Origin: Bacteroidales bacterium
GTDB lineage: Bacteria > Bacteroidota > Bacteroidia > Bacteroidales > UBA4417
Reading direction: 5' to 3'
DNA length: 64,000 nt
Assembly (NCBI GenBank): GCA_030654075.1
Contig: JAURYB010000122.1
Location: 1 to 64,000, forward strand
The notes beneath the pieces were generated by a model that saw only the letters and a list, made by a program, of their open reading frames with translations, had not been told where the DNA came from and did no database searches. Position numbers and translations under genes: made by a program. Shown piece by piece: positions 8,647 through 16,070 of the stretch (positions are counted from its first letter, which is position 1; each line of letters opens with the position of its first letter).

Positions 8647-8781
8647 TTACGAGTGAAGTACGCTGTATAGCCACTGCCCGAATTCGTACCCATTGCGCCA
8701 AAGAGCAATTACCATAGCAACAATGAAGACGGGTAGTAGTATTTTAAAGCCTGTTGATTTGAAAAATTCTTCTTTTGTCAT
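8647..8781 (-). CDS. Small single-pass membrane protein (44 aa)
   Basis: A short frame between two propeller genes: ATG at 8781-8779, TAA at 8647-8649. It encodes an acidic/basic N-terminus (MTKEEFFKSTGFK), one hydrophobic helix (about residues 13-28, ILLPVFIVAMVIALW) and a short polar tail ending in LYSVLHS. The composition is that of a real small membrane protein, not random sequence. It lies on the same strand as its neighbours, with 67 bp to the next start. Function unknown; it could anchor or assist the secreted propellers. Confidence 0.55.
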   Translation of the reverse strand: MTKEEFFKSTGFKILLPVFIVAMVIALWRNGYEFGQWLYSVLHS

Positions 8782-8814
8782 AAAATTCTTTTTAAATGGT
8801 TGTTAGTTTCAGAG

Positions 8815-8843
8815 CCCTTCAAGGGTTTTGAATCCTTGAAGGG
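8815..8843. repeat. Inverted repeat CCCTTCAAGG/CCTTGAAGGG
   Basis: Perfect 10-bp arms separated by 9 bp, lying 60 bp beyond the stop codon of the third propeller gene. It would form a hairpin in that transcript, but no T-tract follows. It may be an attenuating hairpin or one of the window's intergenic word repeats. Confidence 0.65.
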
Positions 8844-8903
8844 TTTGGCAACGAGAATACGCTACTTCGAGTCGAACGTTCCCTGGACTTGATGCGCTAC
8901 GAT

Positions 8904-10148
8904 TTATTTTTTCCTGATATCGTAAACCAGCAATGCCTGACCGCGGCGGATATACAGAACGCCATTTTTTATTACCGGGTGCGAAAAGTGCTCCTTGGTG
9001 CCGGCTGTAATTTTGAATTTACTGATTAACTCCATTTTAGCGGGAACAGGTTTTATAAGATTCATTTCACCACGCTGATTGTAATAATAAAGCAAATTGT
9101 CGGCAAGTGCCATTGATCCGGTTCCGATTTTCAGAGAATCAATAACCTGCCCGGTATTGGCATCAACGCAGATCAGCGAGCGTTTTGATTCACTGCCGGT
9201 ATAAATGCGGTTATCAATTTTAATGAAACCGCCCATGTAATTATCAACAGCCTTGTTATTCCAAACCTGGGTAATCTGTTTTCCGTCGTCCGAAAGTTTC
9301 AGCTTTGTGCCGCAGTTGTTATCACCTGCAACATAATAAATATAGCCGTTTTCGTAATAGGCCGAATTGCTGTGCGTATCGCCCATACCGGGCTTGCGTT
9401 CAGCGACCGGAACATTTACCTGCTCATGCGCCCAGAGTAATTTCCCGGCTTGGGCATCAATTCCCATCAAATGATAAGCACTGAAAGTAACCAGTATTTT
9501 TAGTGAAGGAAGGTTGATCATAATGGGTGAGTTGTAACCGGGTATTTCACCAAATCCTTTACATGACCAGTTTATTTTTCCGGTAAAACGGTTCAGGGAA
9601 ACCACATTGTTATCAGCACCGCCGGGTGTCAGAAAAACCTGGTCACCGTCAATCAAAGGCGATTCGGCATGCCCGAAAAGCGTGAAATTCCCATGCAGGT
9701 CTTTAAGCATATCAACTGACCAAACCTTTTTACCCGATTGAGCATTAAGGCAGTACAGGTTTCCAAGCCCGGAGCAGACATAAATCAGATCCCCGACAAC
9801 AGAAGGAGTAGAGCGCGATCCCTGGTAGGAAACCACCCATTCCTTGCCAAAATCCGATTTCCAGAGGAGTTTTCCTTGCAGATCAAAAGCAAAAAGATAT
9901 GCAATGCTGTCGACTTCGCCGGTAATATATACACGGTCATTTGTTATAGCCGGCGGACCATATCCGTTTCCGACTTCGTTATTGCTCCAGAGTAGTGCCG
10001 GACCTTCGGCAGGCCAGGATGGAAAAAGATTTTTTTCGGAATAAACCCCATCACGGTTAAGACCCCGGAATTGTGCATTAACTTGTGCCTGAAGGCTTGC
10101 GGAGATCAGAATCGTGATGCAAGCCAGGAAAAATACTTTACGGATCAT
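8904..10148 (-). CDS. Secreted PQQ-like beta-propeller protein (paralogue 3)
   Basis: A 414-residue protein with signal peptide MIRKVFFLACITILISASLQAQ, then QFRGLNRDGVYSEKNLFPSW. It has the same blade order and landmark motifs as paralogues 2 and 4 (WPAEGPALLW, GSRSTPSVV, WSVDMLKDLHGN, PGGADNNVVSLNRFTGK). C-terminal blade KLLVYDIRKK-like endings are shared by all three secreted paralogues, pointing to recent tandem duplication. It belongs to the BamB/PQQ-like superfamily. No active-site assignment can be made by eye, and periplasmic location is expected. Confidence 0.85.
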   Translation of the reverse strand: MIRKVFFLACITILISASLQAQVNAQFRGLNRDGVYSEKNLFPSWPAEGPALLWSNNEVGNGYGPPAITNDRVYITGEVDSIAYLFAFDLQGKLLWKSDFGKEWVVSYQGSRSTPSVVGDLIYVCSGLGNLYCLNAQSGKKVWSVDMLKDLHGNFTLFGHAESPLIDGDQVFLTPGGADNNVVSLNRFTGKINWSCKGFGEIPGYNSPIMINLPSLKILVTFSAYHLMGIDAQAGKLLWAHEQVNVPVAERKPGMGDTHSNSAYYENGYIYYVAGDNNCGTKLKLSDDGKQITQVWNNKAVDNYMGGFIKIDNRIYTGSESKRSLICVDANTGQVIDSLKIGTGSMALADNLLYYYNQRGEMNLIKPVPAKMELISKFKITAGTKEHFSHPVIKNGVLYIRRGQALLVYDIRKK

Positions 10149-10326
10149 AGTGTGAGTATTACAGATTTTTGATTTAAAGTCGGTTTAAAAATCAGGCTTG
10201 CCCGGAAAATCAGCAATTAGCAAAGTAAAAATATGCTATTGCCGGATATATCAGATATTATTTTGATAAATGTCCGGAAATAGTCGTTGAAATGCAGGAA
10301 ACTATCTGCAAGAGAAATTAGCCGTT

Positions 10327-10426
10327 AAGACCCAAGTCTCAAATTCCAAGATCCAAATCCCAAGAGGGCAGGACAATGAGGTTTTGACACTTGGAATTTG
10401 GGACTTGGAATTTGGATCTTGGTCTC
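10327..10426. repeat. Long imperfect inverted repeat built from CAAATTCCAAG words
   Basis: The left arm (10327-10364) contains CAAGTCTCAAATTCCAAG and further copies of the word. The right arm (10388-10426) is its imperfect reverse complement and abuts the stop codon of propeller gene 4. The arms could pair over about 35 bp around a 23-bp loop. Confidence 0.75.
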
Positions 10427-11647
10427 TTATTTCCTGATATCGTAAACCATCAGCGAATTACCGTGGCGGATATACAGGCGGCCGTTTTCAATTACCGGGT
10501 GAGCCCAATGCTGAGCTGAGCCAAAAGGCACTTTAAATCCACTTATTTTTTTGAACCCAGATAAAGTAGGTTCAATCAAGGCTACTTCGCCGCTTTCATC
10601 GTAGGTATAAAGTAAACCTTCGGCTGAAATGATGGTTCCGGAACGGCCATTAAGTTTTTCATAAGCAACTTCATCACCGGATTTCCAGTCGATGGCAAAA
10701 ACACCTTTTACTTTGTCTCCTAATCCGTAAATTTTTCCGTTGAGCAAAACAACACCACCCATCCGGCTGTCGAGTCGTGAGTTTTTCCAAACTTTTTCAA
10801 CGGAGCTTCCATCGGCTGCAAGTTTCAGCATAACACCACCATATCCGTATCCCGAAACGCAATACAGGTAACCATTGCTATAAAGCGGCGTGTTGGCATG
10901 CACTGCATATTGGTTTATCTGCTCATAACTCCAGAGTTTTTTACCGGTTTCGGCATCAAGACCTAGTATTGATTTTTCGGTCATGGTAACCACAATTTTA
11001 CGTGCTGGTAGAGTAATCAGTAAGGGTGAACAGTATGCGCTTATTTCGCCGTTACCTGCGCTGCTCCAGATAAGTTTGCCGGTGTTTTTATTCAAAGCTA
11101 TCACGTTATTTTTAACTCCGCCTGCTGTACAAAAAAGTTTATCACCGTCGATGAGCAGGTTTTCGGTTACGCCCCAAACGATATTGCGGCCATCGTAATC
11201 CTTCATAATATCCACTGACCACAAAATATTTCCTTTATCAGCCGAAAGGCATACAATTTTGCCAAAAGCACTCATCAGGTAGACTTTCCCGCCGTTAATC
11301 ACAGGTGTTGATCGTGAACCGGGATAGCTTTCAATCCATTCGTCGCCATAAGGTGTGCTCCACACGAGTTTTCCGTCGAGTGAAAAAGCGAAAACTGTCC
11401 CTTTCCCGTCAGTAGCGCCGGCAGTGTATATTTTTTCATGGGCAACTACTGATGCCGAAGCATGACCTTCGCCCAGGTTATCATAATGCCATAATAGCTT
11501 TGGTCCTTCTGCCGGCCAGGATGGGAGTAAACCTTTCTCATCATAAATGCCATCACGGTCTTTGCCGCGCCATTGGGAGGCTTCCTGAGCAATGATAATG
11601 TCTGTAAATAAAACGAGGCTAAAAACTAGGACGACAAACGATTTCAT
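10427..11647 (-). CDS. Secreted PQQ-like beta-propeller protein (paralogue 4)
   Basis: A 406-residue protein with signal peptide (MKSFVVLVFSLVLFTDIIIAQ) and the family opening QWRGKDRDGIYDEKGLLPSW. It keeps GSRSTPVI, SVDIMKDYDG and the terminal VYDIRK shared with paralogues 2 and 3, but is more diverged in the first blade (EGHASASVVAHEKIYTAG), which is closer to the anchored paralogue at 4846-6276. It is first in the minus-strand block, facing away from the divergent gene at 11791. It is probably a periplasmic propeller of unknown ligand. Confidence 0.85.
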   Translation of the reverse strand: MKSFVVLVFSLVLFTDIIIAQEASQWRGKDRDGIYDEKGLLPSWPAEGPKLLWHYDNLGEGHASASVVAHEKIYTAGATDGKGTVFAFSLDGKLVWSTPYGDEWIESYPGSRSTPVINGGKVYLMSAFGKIVCLSADKGNILWSVDIMKDYDGRNIVWGVTENLLIDGDKLFCTAGGVKNNVIALNKNTGKLIWSSAGNGEISAYCSPLLITLPARKIVVTMTEKSILGLDAETGKKLWSYEQINQYAVHANTPLYSNGYLYCVSGYGYGGVMLKLAADGSSVEKVWKNSRLDSRMGGVVLLNGKIYGLGDKVKGVFAIDWKSGDEVAYEKLNGRSGTIISAEGLLYTYDESGEVALIEPTLSGFKKISGFKVPFGSAQHWAHPVIENGRLYIRHGNSLMVYDIRK

Positions 11648-11790
11648 AAAGAAAACCAGATTAAAATTACGATAAAATTACGATTTTATAGGAAATGAAG
11701 AAATGATTTCTGAATACGGCAAAAATTCAACTTTCTCTCGTTGATATAATGATTATCACGAAATTTGTTGAAACCGAAAATCAACGCCCG

Positions 11791-14628
11791 ATGATCAACT
11801 TCCCGTTTAAAATTATTCTTTTAATTGTCCTGACAGTTTTAGTCAACAAACTGTATTCCCAGGGCTTGAAGCAGCTTGATTTACAGACTGACGGAAAGCT
11901 GTCTTTTCAATCAGCAGAAGATAATAGTGGCAAAATTTACAAGCTCAATGATCCGCCAATACTTTCATACCTCGCAAATGGAAATCTAAAAACAACCTTA
12001 GCCGGGAAAATTAAGCTAACGGCTGATAGCAGTATAATTACAGATGGGAATTTACAGATTTCGTATCATATTTTGCCTTTAGAAACAGGTGCTAATGCAC
12101 GTATTATTTTTAAAAACACATCGTCTTCAGATACCATAAGCATACAAAATGTAGTCCCTTTCGGCGAAAATCCTGAGCATGTTTATATTACCGGCAAGGG
12201 CGACAACGGTCTTTCCCGTTCGCATTTATTTCGCACGGGTTATGAACCTGTAAATGTTATTCTTCCGGATAATGCATGGGAACTTGGTTTTGCAGCTGTT
12301 GCTCCCGACAATGAAAATGGAATATGCGCTTTGACCCGGCGTACAGGTTGGGATAAAACAAAAGCCCAACGCCGCAGGTTCGAAACACTGCTTTATCCGG
12401 GTGGCAGCGTCACATATACGCTTTGGGCCGATATTTATAGCGGGAACTGGCAGGAAGGTCTTCGCCAGATGTTTCAGGATCGCCTGCTTTACGAAATTAA
12501 AGGCACATTTGATAATACCCTTTTTGAGCGCGAAGACTTAAAATGGATACGGCACACGTATGCGATGCATTTAATGATGAACTGGGATCATCAGTATTAC
12601 GATGCCAAAGATGGAGCATTTCACTTGGAAGAGTTTCTCCAAAAAGGAAAAAAACTTTATGGCGGCGACGATGTAATCGGAATATGGCCAAACTGGCCTA
12701 TGCTTGGTCTTGATCAACGAAATCAATGGGATTTGTACCGTGCTTTGCCCGGTGGAACAGCCAAAATAAAAGAACTCGCAGAGCTTTGCAGAACCAATGG
12801 TACCAGGCTTTTTATCAGCTACAATCCCTGGGACGAAAGCACCCGAAACGAAGATCATCATTCCGGAATGAGCGATATGATTGAGCAGACGACTGCTGAT
12901 GGCGTGGTGCTCGATACTGAAGGAAAATCGAGCCGGGAACACCAGGCTGCCGCCGACAAGGTGCGGAAAGGTGTTATCATGTACAGCGAAGGAATGGCAG
13001 TGCCGCGTGATATGCAGGGAATTGTTGCCGGTCGTGTTCACAACGCATTGTATTACCCGCCATTGCTTAATCTCAATAAATTTATCAAACCCGATTTTGC
13101 TGTTTTCCGTGTGGCGGAAGTACATCGTGAACATATCCGCCGCGAATATGCAACCTCCTTTTTCAATGGCTATGGAACTGAGTTGAATATTTTTCCTCCC
13201 GGCCGGCCCGATTGGATGGATGAAGAATACCGGTTTTTTGGTCGTACGCTTATGATATTGCGGGAGAATACGGATAATTTCGTTTCGGCAGGATACACGC
13301 CTTTGATTCCGACAAAGTCCGACAAAGTCTATGTTAATAAATGGCCGCTGGACCATAAAACCATTTACACAATTTTCAGTCTCGTTCCGGAAGGCGTTGA
13401 TTCGCCTTTGTTTGAAGTGCAACAAAAACCTGGCTGGCATTATGTTGATTTATGGAGCCATGTTCCCGTAAAAATTGACACGATTGAGGGAAAATGTTTT
13501 GTGAGCATTGATATCGAGGGTTTTTCGAAGCGCTGGATTGGAACCAACAACGAAGGTGCTGTAGGGGCGGTTGGATTTTTTCCACAGAATATTCATTTTG
13601 AGTTGAATGGAGATTCACTTGTTATTTCAGCCACAGCTGGAACAAAAATTAAAATCTGGAAAGGTGATCCGTCGTATGAAAAAACCTGCAAGGAATATCC
13701 TGTTACGTTTAGTAAAATAAAAATGTACAATGATTTCGGGCGTTACGAAGGCAAGTTTGTGGTTCAGCTTTTTGATAAGGATGAACTTATTGACGAAACT
13801 TCATTCGAAATTCCTTTCGCAACGCCAAGGCTGATCAGTACGGTTGTCAGGACTTCAATTCCTGCGAAGATGCCAAAGGATATGATTAAAATTCCTTCCG
13901 GAGTTTTTTATCAGAAAAGCACGTTTGGTGATAATTTTATTCCAAATCCGGTTGTGGATGAAAAAGAAAAGAAGATTATGCATTCGCTTTACATGGATAA
14001 ATACCCGGTTACAAATGCACAGTTTCAGGCTTTTTTGAAAGCCAGCAACTTTAAACCGGCTGATACAGCTAACTTTTTGAAACATTGGATAATTGGACAA
14101 ATTCCTCCTGGAGAAGAAAATTATCCTGTAACCTGGATCTCATACGAAGATGCAAAAGCCTTTGCATCCTGGGCCGGCAAGCGTTTGCCAACTGAAAGCG
14201 AATGGCAGTATGCCGCACAAACCGAAAAGCTGTACGACTGGCCCTGGGGCGATAAAGTGAAAGTTGAACGGAAAGAGGAAGTTATAACCAACACTCTAAC
14301 AGTTTCAAAATTGCAGGTTGATCCGGCATATTGCAACACGGGAGACGGCAAATTATACCCTGTAGGGAAATACAAAAAAGGGATTAATCCTTACGGACTT
14401 TACGACCTTGTTGGTTGTGTGTGGCAACTGACCAACGACGAATACGATAACGGAACCAATTATTTCCTGGTTGTAAAAGGCGGAAGTTATTTCCTGCCTG
14501 CTTCAAGCTGGTGGTATGTGGAAGGCGGTCCGCGGGAACTTACTTATACGCAAAAACTGCTCAGAATTTCGCAGGGTTTTGAACGATGCGGTACGGTTGG
14601 ATTCAGGTGTGTGGCGGATAATGAATAA
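11791..14628 (+). CDS. Secreted TIM-barrel-like protein fused to SUMF/FGE-like domain
   Basis: 945 residues from the chosen start, which yields a signal peptide (MINFPFKIILLIVLTVLVN). A Met 14 codons earlier is possible. Residues ~30-220 look like a beta-sandwich. About 230-530 resemble a glycosidase-type TIM barrel (WPNWPMLGLDQRNQWD, RLFISYNPWDEST, DGVVLDTEGKSS), with plausible catalytic Asp/Glu but no confident family. The C-terminal ~250 residues form a formylglycine-generating-enzyme-like (SUMF1/EgtB) domain: MDKYPVTNAQFQAFL, PVTWISYEDAKAFASW, GKRLPTESEWQYAA and GCVWQLTNDEYD. The catalytic Cys pair of true FGE is missing (GGSYFLPASSWW), so sulfatase activation is unlikely. It is divergent from the propeller block and possibly acts on extracellular glycans. 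Confidence 0.7.
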   Translation: MINFPFKIILLIVLTVLVNKLYSQGLKQLDLQTDGKLSFQSAEDNSGKIYKLNDPPILSYLANGNLKTTLAGKIKLTADSSIITDGNLQISYHILPLETGANARIIFKNTSSSDTISIQNVVPFGENPEHVYITGKGDNGLSRSHLFRTGYEPVNVILPDNAWELGFAAVAPDNENGICALTRRTGWDKTKAQRRRFETLLYPGGSVTYTLWADIYSGNWQEGLRQMFQDRLLYEIKGTFDNTLFEREDLKWIRHTYAMHLMMNWDHQYYDAKDGAFHLEEFLQKGKKLYGGDDVIGIWPNWPMLGLDQRNQWDLYRALPGGTAKIKELAELCRTNGTRLFISYNPWDESTRNEDHHSGMSDMIEQTTADGVVLDTEGKSSREHQAAADKVRKGVIMYSEGMAVPRDMQGIVAGRVHNALYYPPLLNLNKFIKPDFAVFRVAEVHREHIRREYATSFFNGYGTELNIFPPGRPDWMDEEYRFFGRTLMILRENTDNFVSAGYTPLIPTKSDKVYVNKWPLDHKTIYTIFSLVPEGVDSPLFEVQQKPGWHYVDLWSHVPVKIDTIEGKCFVSIDIEGFSKRWIGTNNEGAVGAVGFFPQNIHFELNGDSLVISATAGTKIKIWKGDPSYEKTCKEYPVTFSKIKMYNDFGRYEGKFVVQLFDKDELIDETSFEIPFATPRLISTVVRTSIPAKMPKDMIKIPSGVFYQKSTFGDNFIPNPVVDEKEKKIMHSLYMDKYPVTNAQFQAFLKASNFKPADTANFLKHWIIGQIPPGEENYPVTWISYEDAKAFASWAGKRLPTESEWQYAAQTEKLYDWPWGDKVKVERKEEVITNTLTVSKLQVDPAYCNTGDGKLYPVGKYKKGINPYGLYDLVGCVWQLTNDEYDNGTNYFLVVKGGSYFLPASSWWYVEGGPRELTYTQKLLRISQGFERCGTVGFRCVADNE

Positions 14629-14775
14629 ACCATGTCGATTATTGTAGATTTAACAGTGTGAATTGTATTTTAAAGTTTAGTTGACAATTGTGGAAATGAG
14701 AAAAAATGCAACTGAATAATCTGATCTAATCCATTAAGATTCGGTAACTTTATGCCGAATTTAAAGACGAAGTTT

Positions 14776-15012
14776 ATGAATACCATTCCGTTAAAAAAGG
14801 AACTAATTCATAGAATTTCCGGAATTGAAGACATTGGTTTTCTGAAAGCCATAAAAGCTATTCTGGACAACAAGAAAAAGGGTTCCATTATTGAATTGAC
14901 TGATTACCAGGAGAAAGAGCTGCTTTTTGCAAGTAAAGAAGGTTGGGACGGGAACGTGATTTCACAATCTGAAATGGATCAAAAAGTTGAAAAGTGGCTA
15001 AGCGGGAAGTAA
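14776..15012 (+). CDS. Addiction-module antitoxin-like protein
   Basis: A 78-residue protein starting MNTIPLKKELIHRISGI (an in-frame Met lies eight codons upstream). Its C-terminus (MDQKVEKWLSGK) and overall layout match small Bacteroidota antitoxins that precede ParE/RelE-type toxins. The following frame overlaps its stop codon, the usual coupling of such pairs. The partner toxin is truncated (see next entry), so the antitoxin may be a relic. Confidence 0.65.
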   Translation: MNTIPLKKELIHRISGIEDIGFLKAIKAILDNKKKGSIIELTDYQEKELLFASKEGWDGNVISQSEMDQKVEKWLSGK

Positions 15013-15197
15013 TCTGGACAAAGGTTTCCGAAATTCAATTGCAGGAAATTCCGGAATTTTATACCAAAAGAAACCAAAGCAGTCAATACTCAAGAAAACT
15101 GTATAAAAAGTTTAAAACAGAGATTAAAACTGCCGCAATAAATCCTGAATCAGGAATAAAAACAAAGCTTAACCTGATATGGGGGCTTATTATTTAA
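14994..15197 (+). pseudogene. Truncated ParE/RelE-type toxin
   Basis: A GTG-initiated frame overlapping the antitoxin stop. It encodes the N-terminal two thirds of a ParE/RelE fold (REVIWTKVSEIQLQEIPEFY, then KFKTEIKTAAINPESG and KLNLIWGLII) and then a TAA. Directly after the stop, still in frame, the sequence reads DFYVIAIKIW, similar to the last strands of this family but lacking the middle strand and the terminal WDxRQNP. This pattern suggests an in-frame stop plus a small internal deletion, so the toxin is probably inactive. Confidence 0.6.
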
Positions 15198-15233
15198 GAT
15201 TTTTATGTAATCGCTATTAAAATCTGGAAAGTA

Positions 15234-15806
15234 TTAATCATCACTTTTTAAAGGTTGAAAGGTCTCGGCCAGTTCTTTATACCATTCCTCACCATATTTC
15301 CGGATTAAGGAATCTTTCAGGAAAATGTACACTGGTACATCATTTATTTCCCCGTTCAACAATGCAGGTTTGCAAATATGCCATTCGTTATAATTAACTG
15401 CATCAAAATCATTGTATTTGCTGATCCGTACAGGGTATAAATGACAGGAAATCGGTTTCTGAAATGGAATTTTTCCTTCTTTCCATGCTTTTTCAACGGC
15501 GCAAAGAGCTATCCCGTTTTCATGATAAACAAAAGCACATTCGCGTCCATTTACGAGCGGTGTCACATACATTCCGAACATATCATAATCAAAAACACCG
15601 GAAAGTTCAACTTGCGTTATGCCATCCTCAGTCATATATGGTTTGATCTCGTCGAAATAATCTTCAAGTATACTTATCTCTTCTTCATCCAGCGGAGCGC
15701 CTGCATCGCCGTCCACACAACACTGTCCTTTGCAGGCCGACAAGTCGCAACAGAATTGGATGCTTCCAAGTTCATCAGATATTAAGGTTTTATCAATTGC
15801 TATCAT
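15234..15806 (-). CDS. DUF3109 family cysteine-rich protein
   Basis: 190 residues from the ATG at 15806 (MIAIDKTLISDELGSIQF). The frame continues upstream into the CT-rich repeat, and that part is rejected. Conserved cysteines FCCDLSACKGQCCVDGDAGAP, CAFVYHENGIALCAVEKAW and PISCHLYPVRI are the family signature, similar to YkgJ-type zinc/iron-cluster proteins. It is widespread and conserved in Bacteroidota with unknown function. It is convergent with the decayed toxin and divergent from glyS. Confidence 0.9.
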   Translation of the reverse strand: MIAIDKTLISDELGSIQFCCDLSACKGQCCVDGDAGAPLDEEEISILEDYFDEIKPYMTEDGITQVELSGVFDYDMFGMYVTPLVNGRECAFVYHENGIALCAVEKAWKEGKIPFQKPISCHLYPVRISKYNDFDAVNYNEWHICKPALLNGEINDVPVYIFLKDSLIRKYGEEWYKELAETFQPLKSDD

Positions 15807-15885
15807 GCTACAAAAGTACTGATTTTTGGAAAGTGATTTGAAATTGGAACGCAGATGAAACTGATAACAGCGGATTTTCGTTTCT

Positions 15886-16035
15886 TTCTCCCCTTCTCCG
15901 TCTCGCCCTTCGCTCTTCTGTCTATCACTCCATCTCTTCGTTCGCTCCATCGCCTCTTCGCCCCATCCCTCCGTCCCTCAGTCTCTCAATCTCTCAGTCC
16001 CTCCTGCTCTCCCATTCTCCCACACCCACTCCCCC
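15886..16035. repeat. Pyrimidine-rich low-complexity tract before glyS
   Basis: About 150 bp of nearly pure C/T on the plus strand made of variants of CCCTC(A/C)GTC and TCTCTCAGT words. It separates the divergent DUF3109 and glyS genes. It contains open frames in several registers, but they have no protein-like composition. Confidence 0.75.
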
Positions 16036-16066
16036 TTGTCTGTTTCTTTTTTTATGGCTACCTTTG
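16036..16066 (+). promoter_or_regulatory. glyS promoter, almost at the start codon
   Basis: TTG (16036-16038) and TACCTTTG (16059-16066) with a 20-bp spacer form a good -33/-7 pair. The -7 box ends only four bases before the ATG at 16071, so the transcript would begin at or within the first codons, i.e. leaderless. Confidence 0.55.
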
Positions 16067-16070
16067 CCAC

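Noticed and set aside
4846-11647. True PQQ-dependent dehydrogenases
   Set aside because: Propeller repeats are clear, but catalytic and cofactor residues of quinoprotein dehydrogenases could not be placed.
12571-13440. 289-codon minus-strand open frame
   Set aside because: Lies wholly inside the TIM-barrel/SUMF gene on the opposite strand; no domain or protein-like composition.
15807-15950. N-terminal extension of the DUF3109 protein
   Set aside because: Translates the CT-rich repeat; homologues start at MIAIDKT.
15855-16070. Extended N-terminus of glyS
   Set aside because: Low-complexity Ser/Pro/Leu translation of the pyrimidine tract.
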